A stretch of 64,000 bases of DNA, taken from Heterobilharzia americana (taxonomy: Eukaryota; Platyhelminthes; Trematoda; Strigeidida; Schistosomatidae). Positions 1-12,789 of the stretch are shown here, in pieces; positions within the stretch are counted from its first letter, which is position 1; every line of letters begins with the position of its first letter. The DNA is taken from positions 74,219,160-74,283,159 of the forward strand of contig OX104130.1 of assembly GCA_944470555.2 (NCBI GenBank), given 5' to 3'. The position numbers were made by a program, and so were the translations under genes. The notes under the pieces are model-generated. The model did no database searches, was not told the origin of the DNA, and saw nothing but the letters and a program-made list of their open reading frames with translations.

Positions 1-172
1 GACGTCCGAGGGTAACATGGAGGAGGTCATGCGAGGAGGAAATGAGAGCTTGTGTGCTGTCGTGGAACCAGGTTCAAAAGATCTCAGAGAACAGAGGTCA
101 CTGGAGGCGTGCTACTGAAGCCGTATGTTCCACTCGGAACCCAAGGGACTAATAATAATAAAAATAATAATT
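1..172 (+). mobile_element. SR2-like RTE retrotransposon, 3' end only
   Basis: Degenerate C-terminal tail of an RTE-clade non-LTR retrotransposon, cut by the window edge. It shows the same end as the fuller copies at 17-18, 31.9, 38-39 and 42.6-43.9 kb: the segment that reads CSTRNP in intact frames, then 'aacccaaggga' and an AAT-type trinucleotide tail, which is usual for RTE elements. The reading frame is broken. Confidence 0.75.
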
Positions 173-379
173 TCGTGTCTACATTCTCCTCTACATTGAA
201 ACAGGTCACCGGTTTTCGCATTGATTAGATGTCCCCTAGCATAAAAATATGACGTGGTTATGTCTGTCTGATTCACTTTTACCCGTCGAATTAATATATG
301 TACGTTACTAGCATATTTCATTATCCGGTCGTCCAACCTTGCATTTAACAACATTTTTGTAAGAAGAATAACACAACCA

Positions 380-1670
380 ATTCAATAAACTTCCATCCTG
401 TAGAACTTTCGACCAGGTGAAATGTGGGACTTTATATAAGTTAAATCCCAAAAGAGTAATAAAAAAAGCCATCACAGTCCACTTAGAGAGAAACACTCTA
501 TTAACTCGTTCACAGCATGGCTTTCGCAGAAATTTCTCTCGCTTGATGAACCTCCTCTTAGTCAGAGAAAATTGGGTTAATTCTGACGATGACAACATAC
601 ATTTAGATATCATTTTCATAAACTTTAGTAAGGTGTTTGATAAGATACCTCTTTCCAGGCTTCTGTAGGAAACTAGGTTTTGGAATCACTGTCAATCTGC
701 TTGCATGGATAAGAAAGTTTATTCTTGATAGGAGACAAACAGTAAGGATTATTCTCAACTCTCCTCTTGGAAGTCAGTAGAAAATGGAGTGCCGCAAGAC
801 ATATTCTTGGGTCCCCTGTTGTTTCTCTTATGTGTAAATGAGGTGCAAATATCACGAAATCCTTCATGGTTCTCTACGCTGTTGATGTGAAAATCTAGCG
901 GAAAATTAGGAACGACGAGGATATACATGCTCTTCAGGTAGACCTAAACAGCTTGTTTACCTGGTCAGAGAAGTGGCTGATGCCTATCAACATAGGTAAG
1001 TAAATGTGTGAGCATGCATATATTGCACACACACAGCAATGCCGATGTTGATGGGACTTCTCTACCGCTAGTACTGACCCACAAGGACCTTGGAGTCATA
1101 GTGATTTACGATTTGAAAACCACAGCACATTGATAGTAGCTCGGAATTTTAGGACAATTTGGGCATTACGCCGAACGTTTTCAAAAATAAGTGGTGATAT
1201 GTTCACTATCTTATGTACATTCTACGTTGGGTCTAAATTAGAAAGCTGTACACAGGTGGCAAATTCTTTTCTGACAGGTGACTCCGAGTTTCTGGAAAGG
1301 TCTCGTATGATCTCTGCGATGACTGGCCTGACTTATGAAGATCGACTTAAGGAGCTGAACCTCTTCTCTTTATCCCGTCGCAAACAGAGAAGGGATCTAA
1401 TCATGTTATGCAGGATTCTAAGAAATGACTTCAGACCTGATCTATCTTCTCTTTTCCTTCGTGTTACTTCATGAAACCTCAGAGGACATAGTAGGAGGAT
1501 ACAAAAGCAAAGAACAAACATAGTCTCTGCAAAGTACTGGTTCTCTCGTCGAGTAATCAACGCCTGGAACCGACTCCCAGAAGAAGTGGCGTCCACATCA
1601 TCAACTGACTTGTTCAAAAGGGGATTGGACAAGTACAGAAATTTACTGGAAAAGGATTAATGTAGGCTCA
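380..1670 (+). mobile_element. CR1/jockey-group non-LTR retrotransposon remnant (SR1-like)
   Basis: Decayed reverse transcriptase running left to right. Recognisable pieces in order are: a QHGFR motif followed by a block like LDIIFINFSKVFDKIP (about 510-665), a frame-shifted VPQ..LGPLLF-like box (about 785-830), a region like LYAVDVKI where the catalytic Y-A-D-D is expected (about 865-895), and the C-terminal block with LKELNLFSLSRRKQRRDLI (about 1350-1400) and WNRLPEEV (about 1565-1590). Several frame changes and stops show it is dead. The motif order and the jockey/CR1 C-terminal signature support the class; SR1 versus Perere-3 affiliation is inference. Confidence 0.75.
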
Positions 1671-2529
1671 CAGCCTTCTGTTCTCAAACAACAAATCTGC
1701 ATCTGAATCTTAAGATGTCTTGTTACATAACGACTTTGTACAAATTGCTGGAATTTCTGTTTTTCATCCGGCAGGGGAATGGCCTTTCGGTATAGGTATG
1801 ACATGAGATGGTTAGTGATTTTTCACTACAACTCCATGATTCTCAGAATTATTTGCGACTATCCAAAATGAAAAGTGACCATCTAATGTGTTCACAGCAA
1901 AATTGGATGAGTCTGAACTCGATTCTTTAGGTGGAAGACGGTGCGGACTCCTGATAAATCTCGAACTGGGAACAAAAAAATGTCCAATACCACTAGTTTC
2001 TTAGTTGTTCACTGTCTGATGTCAATCCGTAGCGTAGACTGTCTGCAAATCAATCTATCTTTATAAAACTTTATCCAGTGTTCACTACTGACATGTATCG
2101 AAATGAATTTCTCGAAGTTCTAGTGATTAGCTATGACCCGTAGAGTTGGCTAAATTAAAATGAGCAGTCTTGTCAAATGATGTTAGAAACACTGTTTTTT
2201 GCTAAAAGCAAACAAGCGAAAACCATGAGTGAGTTTTTGCTTTCATTTTTCATCAGGAATAGAAACACAGCCAGCGTTCTGCAAGTTTAACCTGAAAACA
2301 TTTATATTCAAAGGCGGTAGTTTTATGCGTCATGTTCTTGTTACTCAGGTCAGTGACTACGATTGCTTGAATTGAACCAATACGTGTTACTTATCAACAA
2401 ACAGTCTTTCAAATATAAATCTTTCAACTACGGAAAGATACATTTCTGTAAAATTATTGGTGGACACTGTAATCTGGCAAATCCTTAACTTATCAGTGAT
2501 TCTCATCGATGTAATACACGAAAGACACA

Positions 2530-2690
2530 TTATTGATTCTTGGTGGCTAGCATTGGAATCCAGGATGCATGCTTCGTCCTATTTAGGACTCGTCAGCTGG
2601 ATGTGTCTGCCTTCCAATTAGTGATGGTGCTCTTTCTGACTTTCGAACCCGAAAAGATCACTTCAAACGCCATCGAGTCATGACAGGTGT
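2530..2690 (-). mobile_element. Sm-alpha-like SINE with decayed hammerhead
   Basis: tRNA-derived SINE on the minus strand. The tRNA-like head is at the right end, with a B-box-like GGTTCGAAAGT near 2640-2650. The hammerhead segment is 2558-2602 (minus): stem I ATCCAG/CTGGAT pairs perfectly, CTGACGA is intact, and stem II is GTCC-TAAATA-GGAC. The GAAA box reads GAAG and stem III is disturbed, so catalysis is unlikely. The arrangement matches the schistosome Sm-alpha hammerhead known from the literature. Confidence 0.75.
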
Positions 2691-3056
2691 AATATATTCC
2701 ATCATTAATGTATAATTCAATTACAGTCAATATCTAGGCATACTCGCAGGAATCCATATGCTAACAGGAATCGATCAATATGATCTACTCAACGATGGGA
2801 TAATACAAGCAACAACATGATTACATGAAATAACTGAATTTTGAACATAACAGTTAGTGAATTTTGATGAAGTAATTGAAAGATATCACTGCACGACAGC
2901 TTTGCTTATAAAGTGTTTTATGATTCGTGTGTGTTGAAAGTGACATGTGTCGGACTCAATGAGAACAGCATCGCTCAATGGGATACAGATATATCTAGTT
3001 AACAAGCTCCAAACAGAACGAAAAGCATGTCACAGATTCCACTGCTATCTTGATTA

Positions 3057-4199
<1,143 letters not shown>

Positions 4200-4237
<38 letters not shown>

Positions 4238-4255
4238 GTATATATATATATATAG
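4200..4255. repeat. (TA)n microsatellite
   Basis: Alternating TA tract with two interrupting G positions, at the right (5') end of the minus-strand SR2 copy. Confidence 0.95.
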
Positions 4256-4632
4256 CGTTCTCAGCTCTCTGTTTCTAGGATCCATTCTGTTTCCAGTATT
4301 ACACACACTTTACACATTGCATTTGATTTCATAGTATGTAATTTAGTACTTTATCGTACAACAAGATAAGTTTTAAAGGATAAAAGAATAATTACTGGAC
4401 GAAAACAGTGTATCTGTTTCATTTCATCTCAGAAAGTGTATTAACCAATCACAGTTCAGTAAATTATACGAAGTTCAATTCAACAGGTTTATATGAGTCA
4501 ATTGAAACATTGATATGTAATATTCACTTGAAATGCAATATGAAATAAATTCTACATTGAAATTTAAACAACATTTCCAAAGACGTAAAAAAGGTTTTTT
4601 TATATACATACATCATAAATCCTTAATTATAC
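4256..4632 (+). promoter_or_regulatory. Putative 5' flank / 5' UTR of the TRPM gene
   Basis: Non-repetitive AT-rich DNA immediately upstream of the first recognised coding exon. A CCAAT pentamer lies at 4445-4449 (followed by CACAG). An in-frame TAA at 4624-4626, two codons before the ATG, shows the coding frame does not extend further left on this exon. No clear TATA box or initiator was found, and a further upstream non-coding exon cannot be excluded. Confidence 0.3.
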
Positions 4633-4803
4633 ATGAGAAATATGAGTAAAAATGAATCAAAATTGACTAGTTTTCAAAAATCAACACTTCGTAGAAAGCC
4701 AGTTATAGTTAAACAAGACACTGAAATAGAAAAAGTTGATGAATTCAACTTCATACATAGTCATGGAGAGATTCATTTCCCTGGATATGAAGAACCAATA
4801 AAG
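4633..4803 (+). CDS. TRPM exon 1 (start codon)
   Basis: 57 codons, phase 0 at the donor (AAG|GTAAAT). The start is ATG 4633; a second in-frame ATG at 4642 is an equally good start. An in-frame TAA at 4624 stops leftward extension. The N-terminus is basic and polar (RNMSKNESKL). The exon ends in GEIHFPGYEEPIK, which resembles the short strand that precedes the TRPM homology region and joins smoothly to YVRTDQ of exon 2. Confidence 0.85.
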
Positions 4804-7800
4804 GTAAATTAAAGTTTCACAGTTTTACTTATTATCATTTTGTTCATTGTGTAAATTTTCTTATTAATTATATACTATTCAAGTTGTTATTTATGACAAA
4901 TTATTTATTTTATTAGAAGGGGATTAATGCCAACACTAAGAGTCACTGGACAGTGGTTTCATTCTCCTTTGACACTCCTCGGTTGTGTGTACCCATAGTT
5001 AAACATGGAGTTCATCGAAAGAGAATTAGGTTTCATATTAAGCACATCACATTAAACCAGTCAGTTAAGGCAGGATTAATCAAATGTTTAAATGATAGAG
5101 CTAGAAAACTGACTAGTCAAAGCAAGAACGTAAACAAGGAATTGAAACACGTAAAAGAAGCGCTAATGGTTAATAATTATTCTCCGCAGTTTATTAAGAA
5201 ATTCTTACGGACACATAAAAAACAGAAAAATATCAGTTACACGAGTTCGACTAATAACGATAACATGAGAAAAAAGGAGTTCACAGCCTCTATTGTACTA
5301 CTCTATAACAAGGGTATCTCAGAAACTTTACGTAGAATCCTCAACAGAGCTGGAATTACGTTGGCATTTAAACCTACAAACTCACTCAGAGATAAACTCT
5401 TTCGGCTGGCATAAGGATCCGATAGAACCAATTAAACAAAATAATATAATCTATCAAATTCCATGTAATGACTGTGAGGTCATGTATATAGATCAAACTA
5501 GTCGGTTGGGGTCAGTTAGAATAGTCGAACATAGGAATTTAGCTTAATATAGAATAACAGACCTAAATAAGATCAATAATCTAGAAAAAAACTCGGCAAT
5601 TGCAATCCAAACAGTGACACACAACCACACAATAGCGTGGATGGGATAAAGCCACTGTACTTAAGTCCAATATAATTAGGTGGAGAGAGAGATTGATTAC
5701 TGAATCTTTGTTCATCGGATCAAGACTCAACACATGTGATAGAAATGATGCGACACCTATACCAGAGATAAGGAAAATTCTACTATCAATAGAAACAACT
5801 CATATAAAGTTAAGGAATTTGTTTTTCCAGTCAGTTATCTCATACAAAGTTGTCAATATATGATGTTGTATGGTGCTGGGATCACAAAGATATGAAAAAT
5901 GATTATCAATCAAGCATTTACATTCATTGAAAATATTGGTCTTCAGATACCATTTAATAGACCCAGTGGCTGAATGATTAACGCGTTCACCATGAAACCT
6001 GGTAACTTTCGATTGAAGGTGGCTCGCTGAAATCTTACACTAACAAAAATAATTTCCACCGATTATATTCCGTTCAATTCTTCCCTTTTAGTTTGTTTTA
6101 GCTTATCAAATGTCTTCTGGATGTATCACGTACTCTCGCGCGTTTTTAAAATGTTTTCGAACTTTTGTTTCTTAAGCTAAGAACAAAACGAAAGAAGAAC
6201 GTTCCACCTCATGGAAGAAATACTAATGAGATGTGGCTTTCTAAGTCAACCAAGTTGAGTGTTCGGACAAACACTTGCCAAGAGCATTAGTTGGTGATAG
6301 CTGTGTGTCATGAATTGGTAGAAATAAGAAAATTTGTTCAATTACATTAAGATCCATACAGTGACTAATGAAAGTGGTTGGCATGACACTTGGCGATCCC
6401 TGACGATGTGATTGGTACACGCTGATGAGAAGTAGCACATTGGGACGAAACATTTACCCCATGCTTCTCAAACTAGTATAAGTTTATGAACAATTTACCA
6501 GTCATCTTGAGTATCATTCAGTTAAGTTTCTACGGGTTTTGAATATTCGGGTTGTACAGTAAATCAGTGAAGCCGAGTCACCGGATTAGTCATCACTCAA
6601 TTGCTTTAAATCAGTGTTTTACTTCATCAGTCAGTGAGATCGAATTTCAGTATCATTGAGTCTATTAACTGCTTACTTTTAACACCTGAGTATCGACACA
6701 ACATTTTTTATGAGAAGGAATAGAGCCAGATAATAACTGCTGTCCAACTTCAGTGAATTAGCAGCTTTACAAAACCGTCGTGTAGTGTAATCAGTTAGTA
6801 TCTGATTTCCTCATCCATTGACTTGATTTGAAAATGCTTCCAGATGAACTACTATTAATTTATGAATAGATTAGCCATAATAATAAAAATACAACCCAAC
6901 AGATGAAAATCACATGGGTTAAGACTGACTACAGCTACATTAAAAAGTAAAGAGTAGAGAACAATTGCCGTCTTGGTCACGGATACACCCTGCTTTCAAG
7001 TATCAACAAGTAAGGTCCCTTTCTGATTACCTTACAACTTATTAAGTTGAACAGCCAGTTTGCCTGATTTCAGGACTCACTTGTGCTCAAACTTGAATCA
7101 GTGGTAGATAGAGATTTTACAGGGACCATGTTATTAATCAACCACTGACTTGGAATACAACTGTTCCGTTTTATGAAACTTTGCCATCCACACAAAAGCC
7201 TTATTATCATATAATGCTACCCTTAAACCCCACTTGATTGTTCCTAAAGGTGATGGCTTCCATATTAGACGTAATCGAAACTAGTCACTAACTAAGAAAC
7301 TGGGATTCATCTCTAACCATATTGAAAAAGGAAGAATAAGCAAATGAAGTGTAATATGTGGAAATCGGATGAGGATAAAAAATTTTCGGAAGCAGAATAG
7401 TGTATTAGGAGTTTATTTCATCCGCATCTCTTCAGCCGATTATAATCTTACGTATTCAAATATCATATCACTGAAGAATGTGGACACAGATTTTGCAGCT
7501 AAATGAAGCTACTCAATATGAATCAACGTGCTATTATAATGTATACAAATATCTATTTAAAGCTAACCAGTTATGTCAAAAGATTTCACTTGTATGTGTG
7601 ATTCATCAGAGATTTCGAGAAAGTTTTGTGAATATGAGCAGAAGATTGACGAGTAGGCTAGTCGATTGTAGGTAACCGACAAATTGTGCAGTAATGTAGC
7701 CAGTTGAACTCAGTTGGTAAGATGATCTTTGGAATTTCATGCATTCAATAGAACATTTTAATCAAAAAATGATGCAATCATATAAGAGGAATAAGGAAAA

Positions 7801-10800
7801 ACCAAGTTATCATGGCTATTCGATTATTGTTTCTGCTTGATTCGTTTGGTAGCTGTAGCCTTAGCGAACTTCAATATCTTCGAATTGTCCTGTTGCTTGA
7901 TCATCTTGAAAGATTTCAAAGTATCTACTTCATGACCTTTTTTGATAAGATGACGAATGTCTGCAATTGAAATGAAGTATTAGTAGTGATAACGGCATAA
8001 CATTACCTTAAATATGTAGAAGAATTCGGTGTAATTGATAAGACTCTTATAGAGAATGGATATTCGAAGAAATTCATCGAGAAGCATGGAAAAGAATTTA
8101 TTGAGCGACCAAAACATCCACTTGCAGAGAAGAAGCCTGTCTTCTTTCGCCTATCATTCAGAGGGGATTAAACATCTTGAAGAATAGACAGAAGAATAAT
8201 AGCTGTACTGAGAAGGAACTTCTCTGTTGCCAAACTTATCTCAGTTTACAATAAATTATACTCAATAATACAGTCGAAAGTAGACAAATACCCATTTCAT
8301 ATCACCTCCAACTGCGTATATTAATTCACCTGTACTTTGGGAAGCAAGTACTTAGGATAGACTAAAAGAAGGATGTCTACTTGATTTTATGTGCGGATTC
8401 CAAGAAATCTGTGTTTGAGTGGTGGCAAGGCCTTTAAAAACGCAACCGCCAGGCATCTGATGGAAACAGGGCATTAAATAGATGTTTCTCAATTATTCAG
8501 CATGATCAACAAACAAAAGACATCATGTTTACCATGGTTTGCAGAAGCCCTGGCTATTATACATTTTCAACTTGATCTATCTACACAAAAGGAGACTGTA
8601 ATTAACTTTTCCTTACTTTGGTAACTGTATATAATTTTTACATGTGTATGCATACAGTCTTTCCTTTTCTTTTGCTTGCATCTTCACTTCATTAATTACT
8701 TACTGAATATTAATCACTTGACGATTTTTCAAGTTTTTCATGTGATTGCGTAACCTAATAGCTCTTAAACAATCCCTTGTTTTACAATGATTTTTGTTTA
8801 TTCCCCCTCTTCACTCCACATTTCTGGTAGTTTTTATCTCCTCAGATTTTGACTAGGATTTGTAACTACTAATCCTGTGTTTGCTTGACTCCCTACCTTA
8901 TTGTTAATCCTGGATTTCAAATCTCTATTTATTTCTGAGCCTTTTAAAAGCTGTTTGCAGCTGATGAAAGGCCATGAAATAAAATGATCTTATTTTATTC
9001 TAAAAATGTCTTTGTTCTTGCACTGTTCAAATTTCTCAATGGAATGAAATGTATGATATTTTTGGGACAAGTTAAGAGTATCTAAAGTATACCCTCCTTT
9101 TTGTTCAATGAGAACTGGCTTCTTGACTAGTTTACTTTTGAAACAGTTTGTCCCTTTTATGAATTCCGATAGAGTAATTAGAAGACGAAGTTTATCTGAG
9201 CAATGTGATGTATTTGCCCAATACATTTCGAACAATCTGATCACAAATTTACTTGTCGAGTCAATATATATTAAATCGGGGACTGTTTGTCCTCATTTTT
9301 CTTAATTTTAATCTCCTATTGTGTTAATTGTTGTATTTATCCCCCCTGCCAGTCCTCGGTTTAATATATATTTTACTTTTGTTTAACCTTTTGTCTTCAA
9401 ATCTTACATATTCACTGACTACATTCTATGAATAACCGATGTCTCACAGAATCCTTTGGTCAAGAACAGTTCTATTTTCAATTTAATAATTGAACTTACA
9501 CTTCTTTCGTTTCACCAAAGTATTTTATCTGAAACTCATCAAAAATTGTTGAAATTTACGCCTTGTTTATTCCACGAACTCATTCGACGAATAACGCAAT
9601 GAAGCCTATCACTTCTTTTAATTTGGAAGGGGATATCTTTAAAGCTAAACTAATGATTGTTTTCATTTACATCTGAGTTAGAGCAGGATACAAAACAGCA
9701 GGCTATGGGTTACCGACCCGGTGCTCTACCAACTAAGCTAAGAGGCTCAGAAAACGTTTTTACTCCGTAGCTAGTTGAACTGATATCAGTAGACTATGTT
9801 ATTTCTTGTTTTATAAAATCAACAGGAATTCAATGGTTAACGCCCAAAAAAATGTAAATTTAAATTACTTAGAAATCAGCTTTCTGATATGGAATAAAAT
9901 TTTTACAGGAAGTTAGGTTCACTATGTACTAACACCGATGTAATAAGTTGTGTTTTGTGATTTCCGGAGTACAATACATATATATGCATACATATACATA
10001 GAGATGCATTACAGTGTATAGGACTTGAAGCGTATATTTAGGTATATCTGCGTATCTGTATACAAAACTCAATTCACAGTGTTGATGAATAATTCAGTAA
10101 AAATTCTAAAGTTAATTTCAGTTTTAGTCTACTTCAATCCAGATTTTGATTTTCTTCCCTCAAGGGATAAAAAGTTATCATTCACTTGTAAAACTGGTTC
10201 TATGCAATAAGGTAAAATGAAAACTAGGACAGAATATGCTTATCTTACTGAATTATTGATCAACTTATGAAGGTCGTGATGATGTTCTGTAAAATACAAT
10301 TAGCTAGAAGTTATGCAGGATAGGTGTGCTATTCCTTTGTACTTATCAGAAGTTCAGATCTAGAAAACTAAATTTCACTCATATTTAAAATGGATACTGG
10401 CTAGCAGCTGGAACAAGAACATGCATTTCTGCCCCTTCAAAACTCAATAGCTGAATATACCTATCTCCCAGAAAGTGATTTTGTCTCCATTGAGTCCAGA
10501 ATTCCGAATCCGTCAATTCAGACATAACGGCTTTATCCACTAGGTCACCGCGTTACGATAGCTACTTCCTATGCATTGAGTATACTTCTGATTTTATAGC
10601 TTGTAGTTTTCCCCTGTTGAGTGAGACGAACTTATCCACTGTTATTGGCATGCTGGTCACTTTGCAGATGCCTCGTTATGACATATATCCAGCTGACGAA
10701 ATATGAATCCTAGATTCGACTGCTAGCCATCACTGATATCAAACTGAAATTACAGGTAATATAGAGAGATCTATGCAGGAGCCCATATGGCAACAATTGC

Positions 10801-11503
10801 CGATCGATTTGGCCCAGACAATGATGGAGAACCACAAAGTATAACATTAATTTCTTTTGAGATGGTGGAAATCAGTTCTATAAAAATACTGGTCAGGAAC
10901 ATTATTGCTGATCTATCTCATCTTTAACTCACCCATTGATAAGTTACGTGAAGTTGACGATTATGGTAGCCTGTTATACTGATTAATATATTCTATTGTT
11001 AAGAAGTGTCGCTTTCTTTCTGTCCTTACCGAATTGCTGTTCCATGTTCACTGAAACTATATCTCATGCAGACCGCAGTCAGATCTTGACGTTCTGCTGG
11101 TTACATTCGGTTACCAAACGATAATCTATCTAATCGTTAAAAGCTTCAAAGGAGTGCTAATTTGTAAGTAACAACTTAAAAATTTATTTTAGAATAATGA
11201 AGAATAGCACTTCACACTGAAAGAGAAAACAACTTACTATGGCTTGTTTTAACCACATAGGAAATTATAGGCTTCTCAGATGGCCCCGACAAAAAACACC
11301 TCAAAACCTTATATTTATTTCCTAATGAACGTCAAGCAAAATAAACTTGATTTGTGCTAACAGTTTTATAAAGTAATGGTTAACCAGAATTTACAATATC
11401 CAAGCTTATATATATGATAACTTGATATCTATCCCTCTGCATGAATGGTTCTGCCTTCGAAGAATTCTGGAATAAACATGATATCCATATATCTTACAGT
11501 GTT

Positions 11504-11537
<34 letters not shown>

Positions 11538-12751
11538 AAGAGTGTATAAATTACACATTGAAATTTATATGTACACATGTGTTGCTGATAGTTCTTATCA
11601 TATGTATGTTGATTATGTCAGAATGTGTAGATGGACTGAGACGAGATCAAACTACTTTTCATTACCTTATACCTATTTAGACAATTCTGATTCCATTTAA
11701 TGTGAAGAGATTTTGCTATGAGATAGACGTTTCTTGTAACTTCTGAATATGTTCGATATTTTAAAATCCCACTGTATGACATGGAAAGGTGACTTACATC
11801 AGGTATTCTTAGATCAGTTGAACTCTAGATCACCCTGTATGAAATTCAGCTCAGAAAAATAAGCAAATAGTAGTGAACTACCTTTCCTTGATTGTCTTGC
11901 TAAGCAGAAAAAAAAGGACATTTTCAGGAAAGAAACATATTCCAATAAATATTTATATTTCATTTCAACACACCCAATTAGTTTCTGTCACCTCCAGTCT
12001 TCTCAGAAGAGCATACCATCTAGTAATGGATGGCAATGAAAGATTTAAGGAATTAAGAAATATGAACGGGATACTTAAAATGAATAATTATCCAGTGAAA
12101 TTCACCCCCAAAACTGAAAATAACAACAAATTAGATCGTAAAACTACTCCTGAATCATTGGCCTAAACATTATTTATCCCATACAGATTGCACATATGGG
12201 ATGAAATCAGGAAAATGCCCAAAAAATTCAATATCAGAGTGTTCTGTAGGACATCAAATACACTTCACTACACCTTAATCTATATGAAGAACGAGATCCC
12301 TATAGATTCACAATCTAATTGTGTTTATAAGATAAAATACTCAGACTGTAATGGAATATACATAGGACAAACTCCCGATGAAATCAAAATTAGAAAAAAG
12401 TGAACACTGAAGAGCCTTCACTAGACCTCCCTAGAAATCCACTGGAGCTAAAAAAGCTTGAAAAAACTTTAGCCATAGGTCTACACACTATAATTTCAGG
12501 TCACAAGGTCGATTTTGACAATGTCGAAGTTATTCAGAAGGGCTGTAGAGATTATAAAGAACGTCCATCTAATGGTAAACTCTGTTCACATAAAACGAAA
12601 TCGAAATTGTCTAAATAGGAATGAGGTAATGAAAAGTAGTTTGATCTGGTCTCAGTCCACCTACACATTCTGACATAATCAACATACATATGATAAGAAC
12701 TATCAGCAACACATGTGTACATATAAATTTCAATGTGTAATTTATACACTC

Positions 12752-12789
<38 letters not shown>

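Larger units (their letters stand above)
5880..7820. other. Intron 1, otherwise unassigned
   Basis: Apart from the two SINE fragments listed, I see no coding potential or recognised repeat. A tRNA A-box-like string at about 7697-7715 is isolated. Confidence 0.5.

Noticed and set aside
8955..8985. CTGATGA followed by GAAA as a hammerhead (near 8,961)
   Set aside because: The intervening bases form no stem II and no cleavage strand is found.
9690..9755. Possible tRNA gene (minus strand)
   Set aside because: The A box is good, but no T-arm B box or matching acceptor stem follows; it is a SINE remnant.
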